Shown piece after piece: positions 14,386 to 22,020 of a stretch of 22,287 bases of DNA; within the stretch, counting starts at the first letter, position 1, and each line of letters opens with the position of its first letter. The DNA lies in NCBI GenBank assembly GCA_934203205.1, contig CAKPYV010000039.1:1-22287 (forward strand). The letters run 5' to 3'. The notes under the pieces are model-generated. The model worked only from the letters and a program-made list of their open reading frames with translations. It searched no databases and had not been told where the DNA came from. Source of the DNA: an uncultured Anaerovibrio sp. GTDB taxonomy: Bacteria > Bacillota > Negativicutes > Selenomonadales > Selenomonadaceae. Made by a program: the position numbers and the translations under genes.

Positions 14386-15195
14386 TCAGCTATTGCGTCC
14401 GACCTCATTAACCGCCTTATCCAGCATCCCATCCTGTGTTACCACAGCCTTGGAGCTGGCCTCATAAGCCCGATAATTAGCAATCAGGTTTACCATCTCA
14501 GATACCACCTCTGTATTGGAACGCTCCAGCACTCCCTGCTGAATGGAGCCTGTTGCCTGCTGAGGCTGCAGCTGAGGATCTGCTACACGATAAAGGCTAT
14601 TTCCTTCCTTCACCATAACCTCATCCCCTCCAGGGAAGGTAACCAAGCCCAGCTGAGCCACCAGCACACCATCAGCCGTAATTCGTCCCTCTGGTGATAC
14701 AGTGAACTCTGCTGCCTCTGGTGGAATAATGATATTTCTACCCCGATTATCCAGCACATTTTCACCATTTACGGTAACCAGACGGCTGCGGGCATCCCGA
14801 TAAAAATTACCATCTCTAGTATATCTCTCCCCACGCTGGGTTGCAATCCGAAAATATCCTTCCCCCTCTACCGCAAAATCCAGCTGATTGCCAGTAGTCT
14901 GTAAGGAACCCTGAGTATGGTCAGTAGCAATATCTGCTACCTGAGCACCTAGGCCTAGCTCACCTACTACAGGAGCATTAGTACCTAGAGAAAATCCCTT
15001 AAAGCTGGTTACCTCCTGCTGAGTGCCAGTCTTATCGTTAATGCGTCGCAACAGCATTGGCTCAAAATCCATAGTTACGGCATCATCACGCTTATAGCCT
15101 GTTGTATTAGCATTGGCCAAATTATTGGCAATAGTATCAGTTCGTCTGGTTTCAGTTATCATACCAGTAGCTGCGGTGTACAAACCTCGCCACAT
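14386..15195 (-). CDS. flgF: FlgF/FlhO-type flagellar rod protein
   Basis: This 269-residue rod protein has N-terminal MWRGLYTAATGMITETRRTD and IANNLANANTTGYKR, and C-terminal NTEVVSEMVNLIANYRAYEA followed by SSKAVVTQDGMLDKAVNEVG. The central EGEGYFRIATQRGERYTRDG is typical of FlgF/FlgG. I start at the ATG at 15195 since GGAGG is 8 bases upstream; the in-frame TTG at 15201 is only 2 bases from it. It is the first flagellar gene, 46 bases after mbl and with no terminator between, so it may be co-transcribed with mbl. FlgF versus a second FlgG is decided mainly by order and similarity to FlhO. Confidence 0.88.
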   Translation of the reverse strand: MWRGLYTAATGMITETRRTDTIANNLANANTTGYKRDDAVTMDFEPMLLRRINDKTGTQQEVTSFKGFSLGTNAPVVGELGLGAQVADIATDHTQGSLQTTGNQLDFAVEGEGYFRIATQRGERYTRDGNFYRDARSRLVTVNGENVLDNRGRNIIIPPEAAEFTVSPEGRITADGVLVAQLGLVTFPGGDEVMVKEGNSLYRVADPQLQPQQATGSIQQGVLERSNTEVVSEMVNLIANYRAYEASSKAVVTQDGMLDKAVNEVGRNS

Positions 15196-15203
15196 ATGCA
15201 AAT

Positions 15204-15208
15204 CCTCC
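15204..15208 (-). promoter_or_regulatory. Ribosome site fixing the flgF start
   Basis: GGAGG on the minus strand, 8 bases before ATG at 15195; too close to the alternative TTG at 15201. Confidence 0.7.
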
Positions 15209-15241
15209 TTTTAACAACTTATCCGTCAGCTCATAAGCCTA

Positions 15242-16273
15242 TTATTTCCAAAAGGCAATACTTCTCTTGCTGTCTAATTTATCAATATTTTCCAAAGCTC
15301 GTCCAGTACCTAAAGCCACACAGCTTAACGGGTCATCTGCCAAGCTGGTGCTAATCTGAGTTTCCTTGCGTATCAATTCATCCAAGCCATAGAGCATAGC
15401 TCCACCGCCAGTAAGAATGATGCCATGATCCATAATATCAGAAGCCAGCTCTGGTGGACATTTCTCCAATACATCCTTGACACAATCCACAATCTGAACC
15501 ACGGAAGGTGCCAAAGCATTACTAATCTGCTCCGTAGTCACTTCAATATTCTTTGGCAAACCTGTCAACAGATCCCGGCCCCGAATATTCATTTTGCTTT
15601 GACGGGCCTCTGGGAAAGCTGCTCCAATCTCCATTTTGATGTTCTCGGCAGTGCGTTCACCAATCATGAGATTAAATTCTTTCTTGATGTAATCCATAAT
15701 GGCCTCATCAAATTTATCACCAGCCACTCGCAGGCTATTGCTAATAACAATACCACCTAAGCTGATAACAGCCACATCTGTAGTACCACCGCCAATATCC
15801 ACTACCATAGATCCATAAGGCTCAGAAATATCCAAACCTGCCCCCATAGCTGCTGCCAAAGGCTCCTCAATCAAATAGGTACTGCGGGCACCAGCCTGCT
15901 CAGCAGCCTCCTGAATGGCCCGCTGCTCCACCATAGTAATACAGGAAGGAATACATACCATAATTCTAGGGCGAATCATAAAGCTGTGGCCAGTTACCTT
16001 CTCAATAAAATGCCGCAGCATAGACTCCGTAATATCAAAATCTGCAATAACGCCATCCCGCATGGGGCGAATAGCTACAATATTGCCAGGAGTACGGCCT
16101 ATCATCTGCCGTGCCTCCTCGCCTACAGCCAAAATATTATTGGTATCTCTATCAATAGCTACTACTGATGGCTCCCGCAGGACAACGCCCTTGCCCTTAA
16201 TATAAATCAGCACATTGGCTGTACCCAAATCAATTCCTATATCCATAGACATGCCAAACAATGCCGTCAACAT
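15242..16273 (-). CDS. mbl: Mbl/MreB-family actin homologue (cell shape)
   Basis: This 343-residue protein is a bacterial actin with ATP-binding motifs DIGIDLGTANVLIYIKGKG (phosphate 1), MVVDIGGGTTDVAVISLGG (phosphate 2) and ILTGGGAMLYGLDELI (adenosine). It polymerises under the inner membrane and guides wall synthesis. EEARQMIGRTPGNIVAIRPM and the end CVALGTGRALENIDKL are closest to Bacillus Mbl, and the following flgF-flgG pair matches Bacillus mbl-flhO-flhP. The start is unsure: ATG at 16273 abuts GGAAGG, while TTG at 16261 is about 11 bases from AAGGA and gives a shorter MFGMSMDIG start like Bacillus Mbl. The frame's far-upstream extension (to 16345) runs through a hairpin and is not coding. 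Transcription may be limited by that hairpin. Confidence 0.92.
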   Translation of the reverse strand: MLTALFGMSMDIGIDLGTANVLIYIKGKGVVLREPSVVAIDRDTNNILAVGEEARQMIGRTPGNIVAIRPMRDGVIADFDITESMLRHFIEKVTGHSFMIRPRIMVCIPSCITMVEQRAIQEAAEQAGARSTYLIEEPLAAAMGAGLDISEPYGSMVVDIGGGTTDVAVISLGGIVISNSLRVAGDKFDEAIMDYIKKEFNLMIGERTAENIKMEIGAAFPEARQSKMNIRGRDLLTGLPKNIEVTTEQISNALAPSVVQIVDCVKDVLEKCPPELASDIMDHGIILTGGGAMLYGLDELIRKETQISTSLADDPLSCVALGTGRALENIDKLDSKRSIAFWK

Positions 16274-16281
16274 CCTTCCGT

Positions 16282-16334
16282 AAAAAACAAGATTTACTAT
16301 ATACTTATACCCAATAAATATATAATAAATCTTG
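16282..16334 (-). terminator. 21-bp hairpin with T6 tract directly before the mbl ribosome site
   Basis: Arms 16314-16334 and 16288-16308 pair over 21 bp on the minus-strand transcript with two G-U pairs and a 5-base loop, followed by six T (16287-16282). On the plus strand the same two positions would be A-C mismatches, so the fold favours minus-strand RNA. It is AT-rich, so strength is uncertain. It may end the exporter operon or act as a leader attenuator for mbl. Confidence 0.6.
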
Positions 16335-16351
16335 CAAAAAAACAATGAGAA

Positions 16352-16360
16352 ATTTTACCA
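16352..16360 (-). promoter_or_regulatory. Possible mbl promoter (extended -10)
   Basis: TGG-TAAAAT on the minus strand (16360-16352) is a plausible extended -10 with no clear -35. A transcript from here would start near 16345 and place the 21-bp hairpin in the mbl leader. Confidence 0.35.
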
Positions 16361-16399
16361 ATTTTAAAGAAAATTTATCTTTGCACAGGCATAAACAAA

Positions 16400-17593
16400 T
16401 TATTCATAACGCAAAGCTTCTATTGGATCCAAGCGAGCAGCCTTGCGAGCTGGCAAGATACCAAAAAGCAGGCCAATTCCCACGGAAAAGCTAAAGGATA
16501 CCACAATTGGCGCCCAGGTAATCACCGTGTTAAAGCCTCCTACCTTGGCAATAATGGAAGAAATGCCACAGCCCAGGAAAATGCCAATAATGCCTCCTAT
16601 AACACCAATAATCACAGACTCAATCAGAAACTGCATCATGATATTGTTGAAGGTTGCTCCCAAGGCTTTGCGAATACCAATTTCTCTGGTTCTCTCTGTT
16701 ACAGATACCATCATGATATTCATAATACCAATCCCGCCTACCACCAGAGAAATTCCTGCCACACTGGCCAAAAGCAGGGTTATCATTGTCGTAGTCTGAG
16801 TCATGGTTTCCATCAGGCTGGTAAGATTCCGTACATGGAAATCATCCTCCTTGCCTCCTACAATTTTGTGTCGCTGGCGCAAAAGAATTTCTAAATCCTC
16901 CTGGACCTGATCCATATATTTGGCATCGCTGACCTGAATGTTGATGGAATTAACATAGGTAATACCCAACACTCGTTCTTGAGCTGTAGTCAGTGGTATT
17001 ATCACCACATCGTCCTGATCCTTTCCCATGGAGGACTGGCCTTTGCTTTCCAAAAGTCCAATTACCCGAAAGGGCTGATTATTCACCCGGATTTTTTTGC
17101 CTACGGGATTCTCGGAGCCAAATAGATTCTCCGCCACAGTAGTACCAATAACAGCCACTCTTTCCCGCTTATTCATTTGTTCCTGGGTAATAAAGGAACC
17201 AGACTGCACCGACAGGGATTGGATATCCATATAACCCGGAGTTACACCCTGAACACTGGTATTCCAATTTTGATTGCCATTAACAATCTGATAATTGCCA
17301 CTGGCACTGGGAGATACGTAATCAATATTCCGCACCTTGCTTTCTATGGCCTGGGCATCCTCATATTTCAAAGTGGTCTTAGAGCCAGCAGCCCCCTTAG
17401 GGCCGCTGCGATTGGAAGAACCAGGAGATACGATGAGCATATTGCTCCCCAGGCTGGCAATGGATTCCTGCACGTTATTACGAACACCCATACCTACAGA
17501 TACCATAGCAATAACGGCTCCCACGCCAATAATAATGCCCAGCATGGTTAAAAGGGAGCGAAGCTTGTTGGCATATAGAGCTGTAAAGGCCAT
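16400..17593 (-). CDS. MacB-like ABC transporter permease (FtsX/MacB fold)
   Basis: This 397-residue protein has the MacB permease layout: one N-terminal membrane helix (LTMLGIIIGVGAVIAMVSVG), a large periplasmic domain (about 50-270), and three C-terminal helices bounded by GGIGIMNIMMVSVTERTREI and the closing LPARKAARLDPIEALRYE. In E. coli MacB the ATPase and permease are fused; here they are separate genes, as in Firmicute YknYZ-type systems. I start at the ATG at 17593 (MAFTALYANK) because AAGGAA lies 9 bases before it; the longer frame overlaps the ATPase gene. It drives mechanical export through a TolC channel; substrates could be peptides, lipids or drugs. Confidence 0.9.
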   Translation of the reverse strand: MAFTALYANKLRSLLTMLGIIIGVGAVIAMVSVGMGVRNNVQESIASLGSNMLIVSPGSSNRSGPKGAAGSKTTLKYEDAQAIESKVRNIDYVSPSASGNYQIVNGNQNWNTSVQGVTPGYMDIQSLSVQSGSFITQEQMNKRERVAVIGTTVAENLFGSENPVGKKIRVNNQPFRVIGLLESKGQSSMGKDQDDVVIIPLTTAQERVLGITYVNSINIQVSDAKYMDQVQEDLEILLRQRHKIVGGKEDDFHVRNLTSLMETMTQTTTMITLLLASVAGISLVVGGIGIMNIMMVSVTERTREIGIRKALGATFNNIMMQFLIESVIIGVIGGIIGIFLGCGISSIIAKVGGFNTVITWAPIVVSFSFSVGIGLLFGILPARKAARLDPIEALRYE

Positions 17594-17606
17594 CAAAAAA
17601 CATTCC

Positions 17607-18323
17607 TTAAACAACATCCAGCACCACGCCCTTTCCTTCATCTCTGGTAATAACCCCATCCCGCACCAAAAGCTGTCTATTGGCACAAACCGCAATCTCC
17701 GGCTCATGGGTTACCAGAATAATGGTTTTGCCTCTACCATGCATTTCCTGAAATATTTCCATAATTTCCTTGGTGGATTTGGTATCCAGATTACCTGTAG
17801 GCTCATCAGCCATAATAATTTCTGGATTATTTACCAAGGCTCTGGCAATGGCTACTCTTTGCCGCTGACCGCCAGATAGCTCATTAGGCAGATGCTCTGC
17901 TCTATCCCCTAGGCCTACAGCCTCCAAAACCTGCTGCGCTCTCTTGCGTCGCTCTGAAGCTCCTACCCCGGCATAAACCAAAGGCAGAGCCACATTTTCC
18001 AAAGAGGAAATACGAGACAGCAAATTAAAATTCTGAAAGACAAAACCAATATGCTTATTGCGCATCACGGCAAGCTCATCATCTGATAAATGAGCTACCT
18101 CATTTCCCTCCAGCTCATAGGAACCTACTGTCGGCCTATCCAGACAGCCTAGAATGTTCATCAGCGTGGATTTACCAGAGCCTGATGGCCCCATGAGAGC
18201 AGCAAATTCCCCTCGTTTTATATCCAGATTAATACCATTCAGAGCAGCCAGCTCTTGACCGCCCATCTTGTAAATTTTCTTAATATCCCTGAGACGGATA
18301 GCTATTGCATCTTTTTTATCCAT
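17607..18323 (-). CDS. MacB/LolD-like ABC transporter ATPase
   Basis: This 238-residue ABC ATPase has Walker A GPSGSGKST, a Q-loop in IGFVFQNFNLL, signature LSGGQRQRVAIARAL, Walker B IIMADEPTGNLD and the switch histidine in LVTHEPE. The DEPTGNLD form and overall pattern place it with MacB, LolD and FtsE. I start at ATG 18323 (MDKKDAIAIR) because GGAGG lies 6 bases upstream; the frame's upstream extension overlaps the adaptor gene. Gaps of 13 bases on both sides show one operon with the adaptor and permease. Confidence 0.93.
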   Translation of the reverse strand: MDKKDAIAIRLRDIKKIYKMGGQELAALNGINLDIKRGEFAALMGPSGSGKSTLMNILGCLDRPTVGSYELEGNEVAHLSDDELAVMRNKHIGFVFQNFNLLSRISSLENVALPLVYAGVGASERRKRAQQVLEAVGLGDRAEHLPNELSGGQRQRVAIARALVNNPEIIMADEPTGNLDTKSTKEIMEIFQEMHGRGKTIILVTHEPEIAVCANRQLLVRDGVITRDEGKGVVLDVV

Positions 18324-18336
18324 AGCTAACCTCCTT

Positions 18337-19449
18337 TTACATTGGTGGCGGCCCACCCATATTCTTACTAGAGCTGGATTTGGATTTGTAGGTGACTACC
18401 AGCTGTTCTCCATCGGTAAGCCCATCGGTAATCTCCACATATTCATCACTGTAAATGCCTGTAGAAACATACCTCTTTTCCTGCTCTTTCCCAGCAGCTA
18501 CCATTACATAGGAGCCGGAGGAATCTGTTTTCAAGGCAGAAATCGGCACTACCAAAGCATTTTCCTTTTCGTCGGTAACAATATCCACTCTGGCAGTCAT
18601 AGCTGGCAAGAGAAGATTCTCTGGATCATCCACATCCAAAACTACGTAGTAATAAATAACTGTAGGTGTGGTGGTGCTGGTGGCGCTGGTATTGATATTC
18701 CAGCTATTGGTAACATCAGTCTGGGAAATTCGCGATACTGTAGCGGTAAAGGTTTTGCCATTATAGGTATCCACCGTAAAGTTTGCCTTCTGACCTACCT
18801 TTACACTGCCAATATCAGTCTCGTCCACCTTGGCAATAATCTGCTTCCGGGACATATCCGCAATAGTCATAATAATAGTAGGATTGCTATTTCCCTGTAC
18901 CGCCATAGTGCCGGCAGATTTTGGCTCTCCTACTACCACACCATCCATAGGGGCAGTAATAACGGTTTCTGCCAAATCAGATTCTGTCTTGGATAAAGAG
19001 CTTTCGGCAGTGTCGTAATCATACTCTGCATCCTCCAGCTCCTCCTTGGATTTGGCGCCAATGGAGTAAAGATACTCTGCTCTATTATATTTGGAGCGGG
19101 TATTATTTACCCTGTAGGTAGCCTGATCCTTAGTAGCCTCATAGTCCTTACCGTCCAGAATAGCCACAGTCTGTCCAGCCTTAACTGTATCGTTTTCCTT
19201 TACCAGCACAGATTTGATTCTGGCGGTAATCTTGGAGCTAACCTCAACAGAGTCCACAGGCCTAATAGTACCTGTAGCGGAAACCACAGATTTCAGGCTT
19301 TGTCGCTGTGTTTCTACCAAATCTGCATTAATATTGGCTTTAGCGGCCTCCTGCTGACTATTGTAATACATATAGCCGCCAACAGCAGCTGCCACCACCG
19401 CAACAGCCAGCACCAGCCATTTTACCTTGCCTTGTAATATTTTTGCCAT
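18337..19449 (-). CDS. MacA-like periplasmic adaptor (HlyD/RND-type membrane fusion protein)
   Basis: This 370-residue adaptor has an N-terminal membrane anchor (about 10-29), split lipoyl halves (about 58-97 and 165-195, including VKAGQTVAILDGKDYEA and APMDGVVVGEPKSAGTM), a helical hairpin between them (about 102-160) that would contact TolC, a beta-barrel domain (about 205-260), and a C-terminal domain ending in a Gly/Pro-rich tail (MGGPPPM). It links the MacB-like transporter in the inner membrane to the TolC channel. The ribosome site (GAGGAG) is about 8 bases before the ATG. It lies 14 bases after TolC2. Confidence 0.92.
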   Translation of the reverse strand: MAKILQGKVKWLVLAVAVVAAAVGGYMYYNSQQEAAKANINADLVETQRQSLKSVVSATGTIRPVDSVEVSSKITARIKSVLVKENDTVKAGQTVAILDGKDYEATKDQATYRVNNTRSKYNRAEYLYSIGAKSKEELEDAEYDYDTAESSLSKTESDLAETVITAPMDGVVVGEPKSAGTMAVQGNSNPTIIMTIADMSRKQIIAKVDETDIGSVKVGQKANFTVDTYNGKTFTATVSRISQTDVTNSWNINTSATSTTTPTVIYYYVVLDVDDPENLLLPAMTARVDIVTDEKENALVVPISALKTDSSGSYVMVAAGKEQEKRYVSTGIYSDEYVEITDGLTDGEQLVVTYKSKSSSSKNMGGPPPM

Positions 19450-19463
19450 ATACTATCTCCTCA

Positions 19464-20750
19464 TTAATTATCTATGGGGGCTGGCTCATTGGTGCCACCC
19501 ATATCTGCTTCCACTGCTGCCTTATAGCGGGCATAATCATATTGGGCGCTGATATAATTCTGACGAGCAGTGGACAAAGCCTCCTGAGCATCAATAATAT
19601 CCAGCATTATGCCTTCCCCAGCCTTGTATTTTTCCTGGGCTATGAAATAATCCTCCTCTGCCTGCTTTACGGCAGTTTCCGTAGAATTAAAGCGCTCCTC
19701 CGCCTCTCGCATGCTGTTATAGTTTTTCCGCACAGATAAATCTATATCATTTTTATCCTTTTGCAAGGTAGCCTGAGCAATCTTTAGCTCCGTATTGGCA
19801 GCATCCACCTTGCCTGCTGTGACACCGCTGTCAAAAATATTCCAGCTAACACCAATAGAGGCACTGTATTCATGATTGTCCCCATCTGGCAGTACCTGCT
19901 TGTTCCAGCCTGCCCCTAATGACAAATCCACTGTAGGCAGATAGCCTGCCTTGGCATTTTTAACAGCCAATTCCTTTTGCTGCAGCTGATAGCTGTCAAT
20001 CAAAAGCTCCTTTCGATTGGCCAGGGCAAAATCCACACAATCTCCTATACTGCCGGCAAAGGGAATATAAACAAAATCATCTGTCAGCTCCAATGGCTCC
20101 TGACTATCCAAATACAAAAGATTTCTCAGGGTACTAAGATTGTTATCATAGGTATTCTTTCCCTTAATTAAATCCTGTCTGGCGTTGGACAGCTCCACCT
20201 CAGACCGCAACACCTCTACCTTGGCCTTGCTGCCTGCGCTGTAAAGCTGCTCCACATTTATCAGATGCTGCTGGTATTTATTAACTGTATCCTCATAGAC
20301 ACCAATTTTCTTTTGCGCCTCCAACACATCATAATAGGCCTGAATTACAGCCAGCTGGGTAGTTTCCCATTTTCTTTCTGTCTGCAGCTTGGCTATATCC
20401 ACATCCAACTCACTGCTTTTAATATTGTTCTGATTCACGCCTCCAGAATAAATTGGCAGGGAAGCAGAAATCTTATTGTTATTGCTGTTATTCCAGCCAA
20501 AATTATTATTATCAGACCTGCCAAAGGTAGAACCAGCTGTCCAGCTAATACTGTTCTGACCTCTAGCCTGCCGCAAGCCCGCCTTGGCCTTTTCCTCCCC
20601 CAGCTGAGTAATGAGCACATCAGGGTTGTTCTTCATGGCCATATCCACAGCCTCATCCAAGGACAGGGACATACAGTTGCCAGTAGGCATCGAGGCCAGC
20701 AGGCTTCCTGTCACCAGCCAGGCACCCAATATAAGCTTTGCTTTTTTCAT
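19464..20750 (-). CDS. TolC-family outer-membrane channel of the MacAB-like exporter
   Basis: This 428-residue protein has a signal peptide (about 1-26) and TolC-type repeats: LDEAVDMAMKNNPDVLITQL in the first half, ANRKELLIDSYQLQQKELAV and NAKAGYLPTVDLSLGAGWNK in the second, plus long helical regions. It forms the outer-membrane exit duct. It differs clearly from the mla-linked TolC (different signal peptide, 428 versus 451 residues) though the fold and order of motifs are the same. It heads a four-gene operon with the adaptor, ATPase and permease, so its partner is clear. AAGGA is 10 bases upstream of the ATG. Confidence 0.92.
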   Translation of the reverse strand: MKKAKLILGAWLVTGSLLASMPTGNCMSLSLDEAVDMAMKNNPDVLITQLGEEKAKAGLRQARGQNSISWTAGSTFGRSDNNNFGWNNSNNNKISASLPIYSGGVNQNNIKSSELDVDIAKLQTERKWETTQLAVIQAYYDVLEAQKKIGVYEDTVNKYQQHLINVEQLYSAGSKAKVEVLRSEVELSNARQDLIKGKNTYDNNLSTLRNLLYLDSQEPLELTDDFVYIPFAGSIGDCVDFALANRKELLIDSYQLQQKELAVKNAKAGYLPTVDLSLGAGWNKQVLPDGDNHEYSASIGVSWNIFDSGVTAGKVDAANTELKIAQATLQKDKNDIDLSVRKNYNSMREAEERFNSTETAVKQAEEDYFIAQEKYKAGEGIMLDIIDAQEALSTARQNYISAQYDYARYKAAVEADMGGTNEPAPIDN

Positions 20751-20780
20751 ACAAACACCATCCTTTAGGTGAAAATTTTC

Positions 20781-20789
20781 ATTCTACCA
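20781..20789 (-). promoter_or_regulatory. Promoter of the exporter operon (extended -10)
   Basis: TGG-TAGAAT on the minus strand (20789-20781), 30 bases before the TolC2 ATG. The -35 is weak, which with a nearby palindrome (20847-20861) suggests control by an activator or repressor. Confidence 0.45.
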
Positions 20790-20846
20790 TACAAATTTAC
20801 CTCTCTAGTTTATAATATCTTTCTTAAAATAGCATTAAAAATGTTG

Positions 20847-20861
20847 ACTAAAAAGGTTAGT
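20847..20861. promoter_or_regulatory. Small palindrome, candidate operator
   Basis: ACTAA, five bases, TTAGT is a perfect inverted repeat about 60 bases upstream of the extended -10 of the exporter operon. The arms are short and the region is AT-rich, so chance is possible. Confidence 0.25.
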
Positions 20862-20865
20862 TTTA

Positions 20866-20906
20866 GAAAAAAAGAGCACATCTGCCCCAAGACAAATATA
20901 CTCTCT
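20866..20906 (-). terminator. Terminator of the dGTPase gene
   Basis: On the minus strand AGAG (20906-20903), a 2-base bulge, and TATATTTGTC (20900-20891) pair with GGCAGATGTG and CTCT (ending 20873) using several G-U pairs; seven T follow (20873-20867). It lies about 20 bases after the dGTPase stop. Confidence 0.6.
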
Positions 20907-20924
20907 ACATATATTTTAATTTTT

Positions 20925-21932
20925 CTAACGCACCATTTCCCCTACAGGAGGCATAAAGATATGATTGAAAAGCTGTACCGCATAGCTGTCCGTTAGGCCT
21001 GCCACATAGTCCACCACTGTTTGCTGGAGGCCCCATTGCTTTTCTCTTTCTTTAAATTCCTCTGGCAAACGGCTGCTATCCTCCATAAAGTATTTGTAAA
21101 GCTGTTCCAAAACAAATACTCCCTGCCATCTTTCTCGGGCCAGGGTATCCGAATGATAGATATTTTTAAACATAAACTGACGAAATACATTCATGGTCTC
21201 CGCCATCTGAGGAGAAAAAACAATATCCCCGGCCTTTGCCGATTGACAGATTACATCTGACACCATGTTGGTAATCATTTGAGAGGTTACTATGCCAATA
21301 TGGCTTTGCACCTGCTCTGGCAAATCGGTGACGGACAAAAGCCCTGCCCGCATACTGTCATCAAAATCATGACAGAGATAAGCAATCCGATCCGCCCAGT
21401 GCACAATCCTTCCCTCCATAGTATAGGGCAGTACCGCCCCACTATGATGAAGAATTCCATCCTGCACCTCCTGAGTCAGATTCAAGCCTTGACCATTTTT
21501 CTCCAAATATTTTAGCACTCTCAGACTTTGCTCATTGTGGGCAAAATGACCACACAGCTTATTAAGAGCCGATTCTCCAGAATGGCCAAAGGGCGTGTGC
21601 CCTACATCATGGCCTAGGGCTATGGCCTCCGTCAAATCCTCATTTAGACTAAGGCCTCTGGCAATGGTGCGGCCAATCTGAGCTACTTCCAGACTATGAG
21701 TCATTCTGGTACGGTAGTGATCCCCGGAGACAATAAAAACCTGTGTCTTATGCTTAAGGCGGCGAAATGCTTTGGAATGTAAGATTCTATCCCTATCTCT
21801 TTGGAATTTGGTGCGAAAAGGACACTCCTCCTGCTGCTTATCCCTTTGAGCCTCACGGCTCTTAGCCGCCAATGGAGAAAGCAAAAGATATTCCTGATCC
21901 TCAACCCGTTCTCTAACCAACACAACCGCCAC
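20925..21932 (-). CDS. dgt: Deoxyguanosinetriphosphate triphosphohydrolase-like HD protein
   Basis: This 335-residue protein hydrolyses dGTP or other dNTPs to the nucleoside and triphosphate, helping set dNTP pools in the cytoplasm. It has the HD metal-binding set: H79 in RTRMTHSLEVAQ, H108-D109 in ALGHDVGHTPFGHSGE, and D181 in HWADRIAYLCHD. The approach CPFRTKFQRDRDRILHSKAF with RRLKHKTQVF is characteristic. It is the short form (about 330-340) common in Firmicutes, not the 505-residue E. coli type. The first codon is GTG at 21932; a TTG at 21920 (then VRERVEDQEY) is 8 bases from AGGTGG and may be the true start. It has its own promoter and terminator. Confidence 0.92.
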   Translation of the reverse strand: MAVVLVRERVEDQEYLLLSPLAAKSREAQRDKQQEECPFRTKFQRDRDRILHSKAFRRLKHKTQVFIVSGDHYRTRMTHSLEVAQIGRTIARGLSLNEDLTEAIALGHDVGHTPFGHSGESALNKLCGHFAHNEQSLRVLKYLEKNGQGLNLTQEVQDGILHHSGAVLPYTMEGRIVHWADRIAYLCHDFDDSMRAGLLSVTDLPEQVQSHIGIVTSQMITNMVSDVICQSAKAGDIVFSPQMAETMNVFRQFMFKNIYHSDTLARERWQGVFVLEQLYKYFMEDSSRLPEEFKEREKQWGLQQTVVDYVAGLTDSYAVQLFNHIFMPPVGEMVR

Positions 21933-21968
21933 CTACCTTTCTTATTTGCTCTCAATTTTCCTACGTAC

Positions 21969-21974
21969 ATTATA
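21969..21974 (-). promoter_or_regulatory. dGTPase promoter -10
   Basis: A perfect TATAAT on the minus strand (21974-21969), 36 bases before the GTG. The -35 position (about 21991-21997) is poor and lies inside an 11-bp palindrome at 21990-22016. Confidence 0.55.
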
Positions 21975-21989
21975 ACCCCTACATTATTC

Positions 21990-22016
21990 AAAGAAAATGA
22001 TTTTTTCATTTTCTTT
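21990..22016. repeat. 11-bp inverted repeat overlapping the dGTPase -35 region
   Basis: AAAGAAAATGA (21990-22000) and TCATTTTCTTT (22006-22016) are perfect inverse copies around five T. There is no GC-rich stem, so it is a weak terminator candidate. Its position across the -35 suggests an operator, or an edge of the adjoining mobile-element remnant. Confidence 0.5.
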
Positions 22017-22020
22017 CAAT

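Noticed and set aside
15196..15241. GACGGATAA-like string before flgF as a possible flagellar sigma-28 promoter
   Set aside because: No matching TAAA element at the right spacing; more likely flgF is read through from mbl.
20769..20996. A 75-codon plus-strand frame between TolC2 and dGTPase
   Set aside because: It covers the exporter promoter and the dGTPase terminator, has no ribosome site, and runs into dGTPase antisense.
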